From: an uncultured Streptococcus sp.
GTDB lineage: Bacteria; Bacillota; Bacilli; Lactobacillales; Streptococcaceae
Assembly (NCBI GenBank): GCA_934216185.1
Contig: CAKQBM010000051.1
Coordinates: 1-11,666 of the forward strand
Length of the DNA stretch: 11,666 bases
Reading direction: 5' to 3'
Below the pieces are notes generated by a model. That model saw only the letters and a program-made list of their open reading frames with translations, was not told the origin of the DNA and ran no database searches. This document shows, piece by piece, positions 6,586 to 11,666 of the stretch (the first letter of the stretch is position 1; the number at the start of each line of letters is the position of its first letter). A program made the translations under genes and the position numbers.

Positions 6586-8248
6586 AAGCTGGTTCTTGGT
6601 TTTAGCTTTGTCACTTTTAATTCTTTCCCCAGCAGGTGCTCAAGAAAGTCTGAGTTCTTACTTTGTGAAAATCACAGATGCGTCCAAAGCGGTCAAAAAT
6701 GGCAATCAGTCTGAGGCTCAGAAACTCCTTACAGAGATGGCAACAGACTTCGAAAGAGTAGAAGACAGCAATTCTGAGGCTGGTAAGCTTGTTAAGGAAA
6801 AGTTAGCTCAATCAGGCGAGATTACGGAAGACAAACTCACCGAAATTTCTTCAGCCCTACTAGCCTTTGAAAAAGAACAAAATCCTGTTGACTTAGATGC
6901 GGAAAAGGAAAAATTGGTAAACCGTCTAAGTCCTCGTTTTGGAGCCTTAGAGCAGGCCATTGCCTCCAAAGATTTGGAAAAGATCCGAGAAGCTTTTAAG
7001 AAAATGAATTCCACTTGGACTATCAATGAAAGTGTGGTTCGTGACAATAGTACGGCCCATTATGGACGTGTTGAAACAGCTATTTCTTTCTTGCGTAGTA
7101 GTATGGAAACCGAGCCTACAGACTTTAACTCCATCCAGACTTCCTTCGAGGACTTAAAAAAGGCTATTGATGATTTTGTAACTGGAAAAGAAGTAGTAGA
7201 AACATCTTCGGATTTGACTCTCAAAGACGGCATTGCCCTTTTGAAGAAGGCTTTGGAACAATTCCAAGCTGGTGACCAATCATCAGGAGCAGCCAGTATG
7301 AAGGAATTCATCACTATCTGGCCAACGATTGAAGGTTCTGTTAGCACGACCAATCCTTCCCTCTATACACGAGTGGAGAGTGAAAGCCCTGTGATCATGG
7401 TCAAGGGAAGTGAGAAGGAATACCGAGAAAAATTAGAAAAACTGATTGCAGATTTATCACAAATTGATACTAGCGCACGTTACAATGCCTTTGATGCTAT
7501 GCTGATTCTCCTAAGAGAAGGTGTAGAGGCTCTCTTAATCGTTATGGCCTTGGTGACGACCTTGAAAGCAGCCAAGATGCGTAAAGGGCTCAAGTGGGTT
7601 TATGCTGGTGCTATCACAGGAATTATGGCCAGTCTTGTCATTGCTCTCATCCTGCAAATATCCTTTCCAGCAGTAACATCAGGCTCCAATCGTGAAATCA
7701 TCGAAGGATCAGTGGGGATTTTTGCAGTAGCAATGATGATTTTGATTGGAATCTGGCTTCACAGCAAATCCTCGGTCAAAAAATGGAATGCCTTTATGGA
7801 GTCACAAATGGAAACAGTGACCAAAACAGGCTCCTTTATTTCCATGTTTACCCTCAGTTTCCTAGCTGTTTTCCGTGAGGGAGCAGAAACCATTCTCTTT
7901 TATGTTGGGATTTTACCAAGAATTTCCAGCTTTGAATTTGTCTTGGGCATTTCACTTGCCTTGCTGGTTCTGGTAATTATTGCCGTTGTGATGAACAAGG
8001 CCAGTCAATTCTTCCTGCCTCATAAGGTCTTCTTTATCCTGACTTGGATGATTTATGCTTTGGCTTTCAAGATGCTAGGAGTTAGTGTCCATGCCCTTCA
8101 GTTGACCAATATGGCACCTAACCACTTGTTGACAGGATTTCCAACGATTGACTTACTTGGAATCTACCCAAGTTGGGAAGGCTTGGTCGGTCAGCTAATC
8201 TTTGTTGTTATTGTCTTGATTGTCACTTTCAGACAGGGTGAAGAATAA
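6560..8248 (+). CDS. efeU: EfeU, FTR1-family iron permease with large extracytoplasmic N-domain
   Basis: This is the membrane permease of the Efe system, importing iron handed over by EfeO/EfeB. I choose the TTG at 6560 because a full Shine-Dalgarno AAAGGAGG (6547-6554) lies five bases upstream, and this start gives a proper signal peptide, MVRNYWKVRSW then a hydrophobic core and SPAGAQ. The ATG at 6491 has no such site and adds 23 residues that only shadow efeB. With the TTG the product is 562 residues. Residues about 28-300 form a helical extracytoplasmic domain; from about 310 there is the FTR1 membrane domain of about seven helices. The two FTR1 signatures are intact: REGVE (319-323) and REGAE (439-443), whose acidic residues bind iron in the yeast Ftr1 family. 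The stop codon abuts the tatC ATG with no gap. Confidence 0.92.
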   Translation: MVRNYWKVRSWFLVLALSLLILSPAGAQESLSSYFVKITDASKAVKNGNQSEAQKLLTEMATDFERVEDSNSEAGKLVKEKLAQSGEITEDKLTEISSALLAFEKEQNPVDLDAEKEKLVNRLSPRFGALEQAIASKDLEKIREAFKKMNSTWTINESVVRDNSTAHYGRVETAISFLRSSMETEPTDFNSIQTSFEDLKKAIDDFVTGKEVVETSSDLTLKDGIALLKKALEQFQAGDQSSGAASMKEFITIWPTIEGSVSTTNPSLYTRVESESPVIMVKGSEKEYREKLEKLIADLSQIDTSARYNAFDAMLILLREGVEALLIVMALVTTLKAAKMRKGLKWVYAGAITGIMASLVIALILQISFPAVTSGSNREIIEGSVGIFAVAMMILIGIWLHSKSSVKKWNAFMESQMETVTKTGSFISMFTLSFLAVFREGAETILFYVGILPRISSFEFVLGISLALLVLVIIAVVMNKASQFFLPHKVFFILTWMIYALAFKMLGVSVHALQLTNMAPNHLLTGFPTIDLLGIYPSWEGLVGQLIFVVIVLIVTFRQGEE

Positions 8249-8980
8249 ATGGATAGAAAAGAATTGACAATCGTGGAACATCTGGTAGAATTTAGAAAGA
8301 GATTATTGGCAGTGGTCATTTGTTTCTTTTTGGTTTTCTGTGTTTCTCTGCTTTTTGCAGACCAGATTTACCAGTATGTGACCCAAGCTTTTCAGCAAAA
8401 GTTGATTGTTTTAGGCCCTAATGATATTTTATGGATTTACATACGTTTGGCTAGTCTGATGGCCTTTACCATCACCTTGCCTTACACGGTGTATCATATT
8501 TGGTCTTTCATCAAACCCGGTTTGAAGAAGGAAGAAGCTAGAGCTGTCTTTGCCTATATTCCGGCTAGTTTCCTTTGTTTTCTAGTTGGATTGGCTTTTG
8601 GTTTTTATTTTGTAACACCAGCCTTACTTCAGGTTTTATTAGGGTTGGGAGAAGGTCTATTTGAAACGCAGTTAACAGCTCAAAATTATCTGTCCTTTGT
8701 TTTTCAAACGACCTTGCCCTTGGCTCTGATTTTTGAATTGCCGGTTATCATTGCCTTTTTGACGTCGATTGGACTCATTGGGCCAGAATTATTGATTGCT
8801 TATCGCCGATATGCTTATTTTATCTTATTGGTACTCGCAGTCATCTTGACACCAGCTGACTTTGTTAGTGATTTGGCAATGACTGCCCCCTTGATATTAC
8901 TCTATGAATTAAGTATTGCCATCAGCAAATACATTATGAAATGCAAGCAGAAAGGAGAGAAAAATGGGAATCTTACGTGA
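8249..8980 (+). CDS. tatC: TatC, twin-arginine translocase receptor subunit
   Basis: TatC is the multispanning membrane receptor that binds twin-arginine signal peptides. At 243 residues and with about six predicted transmembrane helices it has normal length. Family marks are the cytoplasmic N-terminus VEHLVEFRKRL (E14 and R16, equivalent to the signal-binding region), FELPVI (E163, the buried Glu in helix 4) and LTPADFVSDLAMTAPL (200-215), close to the TatC signature LTPPD. The ATG immediately follows the efeU stop, and an AGGGTG-like site in the end of efeU could serve as ribosome binding site. The last 17 bases overlap tatA. The probable main client is EfeB, encoded two genes upstream; I see no other twin-arginine signal in the window. 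Confidence 0.96.
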   Translation: MDRKELTIVEHLVEFRKRLLAVVICFFLVFCVSLLFADQIYQYVTQAFQQKLIVLGPNDILWIYIRLASLMAFTITLPYTVYHIWSFIKPGLKKEEARAVFAYIPASFLCFLVGLAFGFYFVTPALLQVLLGLGEGLFETQLTAQNYLSFVFQTTLPLALIFELPVIIAFLTSIGLIGPELLIAYRRYAYFILLVLAVILTPADFVSDLAMTAPLILLYELSIAISKYIMKCKQKGEKNGNLT

Positions 8981-9134
8981 TATCGGAGCACCGGGATTGA
9001 TTATCATCGTTTTAGGAGCTCTCTTGATTTTTGGACCAAAACGATTGCCTGAACTAGGCGAGTCAATCGGTAAAATGCTATCTGAATTTAAAAAAGCAGT
9101 TAAAGGAACTGAAAATCAAGATAAGGAAGACTAA
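8964..9134 (+). CDS. tatA: TatA, pore-forming Tat subunit (56 aa)
   Basis: The small product (56 residues) has the whole TatA layout. A short N-terminus precedes one transmembrane helix (about 9-24, PGLIIIVLGALLIF). The hallmark hinge FGPKRLPELG (23-32) and a short amphipathic helix follow (about 33-48, with SIGKMLSEFKKAVK), and the tail is charged. AAAGGAG (8951-8957) lies six bases before the ATG, inside the end of tatC. No TatB-like gene is present, consistent with the minimal TatA-TatC systems of Gram-positive bacteria in which one TatA does both jobs. It is the last gene of the operon, 12 bases before a strong hairpin. Confidence 0.95.
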   Translation: MGILRDIGAPGLIIIVLGALLIFGPKRLPELGESIGKMLSEFKKAVKGTENQDKED

Positions 9135-9146
9135 ACCTTGTCTAAT

Positions 9147-9202
9147 AAAAAACTTTGTACTCTGGAAGCTATTGTGTGGCTAGCTAGAGTGCAAAGTTTT
9201 TT
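9147..9202 (+). terminator. Terminator of the efe-tat operon, probably bidirectional (hairpin copy A)
   Basis: Arms 9147-9163 and 9186-9202 pair over 17 positions with one G-U, beginning with six A's and ending with six T's. A U-tract therefore follows the stem in both directions. It can end tatA transcription from the left and toxin transcription from the right. A near-identical copy lies 794 bases downstream at 9941-10001. Confidence 0.85.
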
Positions 9203-9206
9203 GAGT
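9149..9206 (+). repeat. Direct repeat copy A (hairpin sequence)
   Basis: This block aligns without gaps to 9943-9996, with five substitutions, all transitions in the hairpin's inner part; copy B then has one extra T in its T-run. The shared outer parts are ACTTTGTACTCT on the left and CTAGCTAGAGTGCAAAG on the right. The toxin-antitoxin cassette lies exactly between the two copies. Confidence 0.85.
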
Positions 9207-9257
9207 TTTTAGTTAAAACGAAGACTAAGTACAAGGTTATTAAGAGAGCAGTGGGCA

Positions 9258-9605
9258 TTAAAATGATTTATTATTTTTGCTTTGTAGCAAGGTAACATAG
9301 TCGCTTTTTGTGTGGAATAAGTGGGAAAGAAAAACAGTTTTTTGAGTTTGATCGATAAAGTAAAGCAAGATATATTGTCCGATAATTTTTCCTCGCGTGG
9401 GGTACTTACTGTTGATTTTTAGTCCTATTTTTTCATCTGCATCAAAGCCAGCTTCAGGAAAAGTTTCTAAACTTTTTAAGCCGTCTAAAATTCTGGCTAC
9501 AGTATTCTTAGCAGACTGAGGTGATAAAAGAACAGTAGTAATGTAGTCATGAATACTGTCAATTGCCTGACTCACTTCAGTAGAAAGAATCACTTTATAA
9601 GTCAT
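9258..9605 (-). CDS. RelE/ParE-family toxin
   Basis: The product (115 residues) is a type II toxin of the RelE/ParE superfamily. RelE members cleave mRNA on the ribosome and ParE members poison gyrase; which activity applies here cannot be settled by eye. The N-terminal part shows the family pattern: DSIHDYITTVLLSPQSAKN (about 16-34), a long second helix and LETFPEAG (46-53). The basic, strand-rich C-terminal half contains PTRGK and QYILLYFID, where RelE-type catalytic residues usually fall. It runs leftward, its ATG overlaps the antitoxin end by 11 bases (translational coupling), and it ends in front of hairpin copy A, convergent with tatA. The spacing and order, antitoxin first, are typical of relBE-like pairs. 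Confidence 0.85.
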   Translation of the reverse strand: MTYKVILSTEVSQAIDSIHDYITTVLLSPQSAKNTVARILDGLKSLETFPEAGFDADEKIGLKINSKYPTRGKIIGQYILLYFIDQTQKTVFLSHLFHTKSDYVTLLQSKNNKSF

Positions 9606-9879
9606 ATCGTAGCCTCATATTGTCTAGGGAAGTTCCTTTTCCGGATTCGTATTCTCTTAAGGCGCGTTCAGATTGGGCTTGTAGTTCCTGAATCAATCGC
9701 TCACGATGTAAATCTTCTGCAGTTTTTATTGGCAAATCCTGTTCGAGAACAATCTGCTCGATAAAAAGACTAATAGCATCCGTCATAGTCATTCCTTTTT
9801 CCTTGATGATAGCTCTAGCTTGTTCCATTGATGACTCGTTGATTTTAAAATTGTATTGTTTAGTAAGTGATGTCGTCAT
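9595..9879 (-). CDS. RelB/DinJ-family antitoxin
   Basis: The product (94 residues) should bind and neutralise the toxin encoded immediately downstream and repress the shared promoter. The N-terminal half has the ribbon-helix-helix look of RelB/DinJ: a strand (KQYNFKIN), helix 1 (SSMEQARAIIKEKG) and helix 2 (TMTDAISLFIEQIV). The C-terminal half (about 50-94) is Glu/Arg-rich and probably the toxin-wrapping tail. I start at the ATG at 9879 because GGAGA (9886-9890) lies six bases upstream. The frame stays open back to 9966, but that extension would cover the promoter and operator and reads like noncoding DNA. Confidence 0.88.
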   Translation of the reverse strand: MTTSLTKQYNFKINESSMEQARAIIKEKGMTMTDAISLFIEQIVLEQDLPIKTAEDLHRERLIQELQAQSERALREYESGKGTSLDNMRLRYDL

Positions 9880-9899
9880 GGTATATCTCCAGTCTATAC

Positions 9900-9920
9900 G
9901 ATATATATCTAGTATATATC
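9900..9920. promoter_or_regulatory. Operator-like palindrome of the toxin-antitoxin operon
   Basis: GATATATA (9900-9907) and TATATATC (9913-9920) form perfect 8-bp arms around TCTAG. The repeat overlaps the predicted -10 of the leftward promoter and lies 21 bases upstream of the antitoxin start. That is where a ribbon-helix-helix antitoxin would autorepress. The operator role is inference from position and symmetry. Confidence 0.6.
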
Positions 9921-9939
9921 TTTTATATTTTTTAGGCAA
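9911..9939 (-). promoter_or_regulatory. Predicted toxin-antitoxin promoter
   Basis: On the minus strand, TTGCCT (9939-9934) and TATACT (9916-9911) are separated by 17 bases. The -10 lies inside the palindrome at 9900-9920, and the -35 ends just short of hairpin copy B (from 9941). The cassette therefore carries its own promoter within the two repeats. Confidence 0.65.
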
Positions 9940-9940
9940 G

Positions 9941-10001
9941 AGAAAACTTTGTACTCTAGAAACCATCGTGTGACTAGCTAGAGTGCAAAGTTTTTTTGAG
10001 T
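9941..10001 (+). repeat. Direct repeat copy B (terminator-like hairpin)
   Basis: Arms 9943-9959 and 9978-9994 form a 17-bp stem with one G-U, followed by T's up to 9997. The sequence matches copy A at 9147-9206 except for five transitions inside the hairpin and one extra T. Its stronger T-run faces rightward, where no rightward gene precedes it, so it is not obviously placed to terminate a known transcript. rpmE2 already has a separate terminator. Confidence 0.85.
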
Positions 10002-10030
10002 CTGGAACATGAAAACAGCAGTTGATTTCA

Positions 10031-10061
10031 AGAAAGAAAAAAGAACAGCCGAAACTGTTCT
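10031..10061 (-). terminator. Rho-independent terminator of rpmE2
   Basis: On the minus strand the stem AGAACAG / CTGTTCT (10055-10061 with 10042-10048, loop of six) is followed by a T-rich run (10041-10031). It lies directly after the rpmE2 stop codon, on the downstream side. Confidence 0.85.
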
Positions 10062-10068
10062 CTTATCA

Positions 10069-10311
10069 TTATTTGAGACCGTATTTTTTGTTGAAACGAT
10101 CCACGCGTCCATCTGCTTGAGTGAACTTTTGACGTCCAGTGTAGAATGGGTGTGAGTCTGATGAAATTTCCACACGGATCAATGGGTAAGTTTCGCCTTC
10201 GAACTCAACTGTTTCGTTAGAGCGTTTTGTTGAACCGCTAAGGAATTGGTAACCAGTAGTTGTGTCCATGAAGACAACTGGGCGATATTCTGGATGGATA
10301 TCTTTTTTCAT
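10069..10311 (-). CDS. rpmE2: Ribosomal protein bL31, type B
   Basis: The product (80 residues) is bL31 of the large ribosomal subunit, which helps bridge the 50S and 30S subunits. The N-terminus [12 protein letters not shown] and the later [11 protein letters not shown] and [11 protein letters not shown] are characteristic. It lacks the CxxC zinc-binding cysteines of the A type, so it is the zinc-independent B form. In species with both forms, the B form is favoured when zinc is short; only this one is visible here. I start at the ATG at 10311 because this gives the family N-terminus with AAAGGA about 11 bases upstream. Two upstream in-frame ATGs (10335 and 10353) would add nonhomologous residues, one of them overlapping that site. 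It is followed by its own terminator and preceded by pde2 on the same strand. Confidence 0.95.
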
Positions 10312-10369
10312 TTTGCAATATTTCCTTTCTGCCATGGTCTCTTTGCGAGCCATAGATTGTTACCATACT

Positions 10370-10398
10370 AGTCTATCAGATTCTGAAAAGTTTGGCAA
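10370..10398 (-). promoter_or_regulatory. Candidate promoter of rpmE2
   Basis: On the minus strand TTGCCA (10398-10393), a 17-base spacer and TAGACT (10375-10370) lie between the pde2 stop and rpmE2. I see no convincing hairpin terminator in this 95-base gap, so some read-through from pde2 is also possible. Confidence 0.5.
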
Positions 10399-10406
10399 GT
10401 ATTTTA

Positions 10407-11342
10407 TCAGTTTTTAAGCAAGTTTTTTAACTTTTGGTAGATGATTTCGTTTTCCTCTAGGCTATAGGAATTAGCCCCACTTGCTAGAGGGTGGCCTCCT
10501 CCATCATGTTCTTTGGCAATTTCATTGATAGGATGAATTTTACTGCGTAAGCGAACGCGGTAGTGGCCATCAGCCTGCTCTACAAAAATTCCCCAGAGAC
10601 TCACACTGTCAATACGTCCAGGTGCACCGACAATGGCTGCAGTTTCAGCATCGGTGACATTGAATCGTTTTAAGATTTCCTGACTCAGGATAACGCGCGC
10701 TGCGCCATTTTCATCCACCTCCAGATGGTCGTAAATGTAGCCTTGAAGTTTAGCAATTTTGTAGCTCATAGTGTCCATTTTGCGGGTGAGAGCCGCAAAG
10801 TCAAAGTTCTGTTCTCTTAGATAGGCAGCCAGACGAAGAGTCCGTGCAGTGGTAGAAGGGTAGAGGAAGCGACCTGTATCACCAACAATTCCTGCAAAGA
10901 GTAATTCAGCAGCGCGATCTGACAAGGCCAGCTGGGTTGTTTGGGCAAATAGGGTAATCATCTCACTAGCGCTACTTGAACTAGTATCCACCCAAGATAG
11001 GTCACCGTATACATCATCATTTGGATGGTGATCAATCTTAATGAGAAAATCACCTTGACTATAGCGCTTATCATCGATACGAGCAGTATTCGCCGTATCA
11101 CAGACGATGACAAGGGCACCTTGGTAGGCACTATCTTCCACAAGATCCATTTCCGCCATCCAAGTAAGAGTTGGTTCATCAAAACCAACAGCTTTGATGG
11201 TTTTTTCTGGGAAATGATGTTTGAGAAGAGCTTTTAATCCCACCTGACTTCCCAAGGCATCAGGGTCTGGTTTCATATGACGATGAATGATAATCGTGTC
11301 GTATTCTTTAATTTTTTCTAAAATTTGATGGCAAATTTCCAT
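10407..11342 (-). CDS. pde2: DHH/DHHA1 phosphodiesterase (Pde2/NrnA-like)
   Basis: The product (311 residues) is a cytoplasmic DHH/DHHA1 phosphoesterase. The pneumococcal homologue Pde2 degrades pApA, the breakdown product of c-di-AMP; NrnA relatives also degrade nano-RNAs and pAp. Metal-binding motifs are complete: HRHMKPDPDALGS (20-32; H20, D26, D28), VCDTA (D82), DHH (104-106) and GDTGR (D155). The DHHA1 RNA/nucleotide-binding part follows with GGGHPLASGA (281-290). Length is normal. I start at the ATG at 11342, six bases after GAGG (11352-11349). An in-frame TTG at 11354 overlaps that site and is rejected. The gene is divergent from the flavodoxin gene and lies upstream of rpmE2. This order matches the pneumococcal locus I know, which supports calling it pde2 and not another DHH paralogue. 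Confidence 0.9.
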   Translation of the reverse strand: MEICHQILEKIKEYDTIIIHRHMKPDPDALGSQVGLKALLKHHFPEKTIKAVGFDEPTLTWMAEMDLVEDSAYQGALVIVCDTANTARIDDKRYSQGDFLIKIDHHPNDDVYGDLSWVDTSSSSASEMITLFAQTTQLALSDRAAELLFAGIVGDTGRFLYPSTTARTLRLAAYLREQNFDFAALTRKMDTMSYKIAKLQGYIYDHLEVDENGAARVILSQEILKRFNVTDAETAAIVGAPGRIDSVSLWGIFVEQADGHYRVRLRSKIHPINEIAKEHDGGGHPLASGANSYSLEENEIIYQKLKNLLKN

Positions 11343-11368
11343 AAATAACCTCAATTCTTTCTCATTTC

Positions 11369-11397
11369 ATTGTAGCACAAGAATTTTTATTTTTAAA
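11369..11397 (-). promoter_or_regulatory. Predicted pde2 promoter
   Basis: On the minus strand TACAAT (11374-11369) is preceded by TG with one base between, an extended -10. A weak TTTAAA (11397-11392) lies 17 bases upstream. The -35 region is shared with the divergent flavodoxin promoter. Confidence 0.6.
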
Positions 11398-11418
11398 ATG
11401 AAAAAGATGTGATATAAT
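11390..11418 (+). promoter_or_regulatory. Predicted flavodoxin-gene promoter
   Basis: TATAAT (11413-11418) with TG one base upstream (11410-11411) forms an extended -10. The -35 region at 11390-11395 is only T-rich, as is common for extended -10 promoters. It lies 27 bases before the ATG at 11446 and overlaps the divergent pde2 promoter. Confidence 0.7.
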
Positions 11419-11445
11419 GGAGAAAGATAAATTGAGGAGGACGAT

Positions 11446-11666
11446 ATGGCATTAGCAAAAATTGTATTTGCCAGTATGACCGGTAATACCGAAGAAATCG
11501 CAGATATTGTAGCTGATAAATTAAGAGAATTAGGCTTGGATGTCGATGTTGATGAATGTACAACTGTGGACGCTTCAGACTTCTTGGAAGCAGACATCGC
11601 TATCGTTGCGACCTATACTTATGGTGATGGAGAATTGCCAGATGAGATGATGGACTTCTACGAAGA
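11446..11666 (+). CDS. Flavodoxin (3'-partial)
   Basis: This is a small FMN-binding electron carrier; only the first 73 codons are in the window. The N-terminus MALAKIVFASMTGNTEEIA holds the flavodoxin phosphate-binding loop (S/T-M-T-G-N-T, residues 10-15) after the first beta strand. A second strand, IAIVATYTYGDGELPDEM, corresponds to the loop that packs on the isoalloxazine ring. GAGGAGG (11434-11440) lies five bases before the ATG. It is transcribed away from pde2. Flavodoxins can replace ferredoxin when iron is scarce, which would suit a strain with a dedicated iron-uptake operon nearby, but nothing in the sequence ties the two together. The gene runs off the right edge and is not broken. 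Confidence 0.93.
   Translation, partial: MALAKIVFASMTGNTEEIADIVADKLRELGLDVDVDECTTVDASDFLEADIAIVATYTYGDGELPDEMMDFYE

Noticed and set aside
9549..9764. Rightward 71-codon frame across the toxin-antitoxin junction
   Set aside because: It is antisense to two overlapping real genes and has no recognisable motif or ribosome binding site.
9880..9966. N-terminal extension of the antitoxin
   Set aside because: It covers the promoter, operator palindrome and part of hairpin copy B; the ATG at 9879 has a well-spaced GGAGA.
10312..10353. Longer bL31 with 14 extra N-terminal residues
   Set aside because: The family starts at MKKDIHP; the extension overlaps the ribosome binding site of the shorter form.

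Overview
The window is low-GC Gram-positive DNA, and the gene content points to the mitis group of Streptococcus (S. mitis/oralis-like). The evidence is an LPXTG surface protein, a murein hydrolase carrying choline-binding-type W/Y-rich repeats, and the rpmE2 - pde2 - flavodoxin order that I recall from pneumococcal genomes. The species is an inference.

Layout. (1) 1-2358: the 3' part of a large sortase-anchored surface protein made of about seven 75-residue DUF1542-like helical repeats. It ends at a strong hairpin at 2433-2466. (2) 2467-2932: a gene-poor stretch with a degraded IS66 TnpB (Orf2) remnant and the promoter of the next gene. (3) 2933-4324: a secreted Amidase_3 N-acetylmuramoyl-L-alanine amidase with N-terminal wall-binding repeats and its own terminator. 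(4) 4418-9202: one transcription unit with five tightly packed genes, efeO - efeB - efeU - tatC - tatA. A near-consensus promoter and a perfect 15-bp palindrome lie in front, and a hairpin terminator closes it. (5) 9258-9940: a leftward RelB/RelE-type toxin-antitoxin cassette with its own promoter and operator-like palindrome. It lies between two near-identical copies (9147-9206 and 9941-10001) of a terminator-like hairpin. (6) 10069-11342, leftward: ribosomal protein bL31 type B (rpmE2) and a DHH/DHHA1 phosphodiesterase (pde2). (7) 11446-end: the start of a rightward flavodoxin gene, divergent from pde2 with overlapping promoters.

How the genes fit together. The operon encodes a complete ferric/ferrous iron acquisition route (lipoprotein EfeO, Dyp-type haem peroxidase EfeB, FTR1-type permease EfeU) together with a minimal TatA/TatC translocase. 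EfeB carries a clear twin-arginine signal, so the operon appears to supply both the folded haem enzyme and the machine that exports it. The surface protein, amidase, IS remnant, iron/Tat operon and toxin-antitoxin cassette look like accessory DNA placed beside conserved housekeeping genes. I see no wholly new system. The points most worth a second look are the hairpin direct repeats around the toxin-antitoxin cassette, the palindrome in the efe leader and the self-contained efe-tat cassette.
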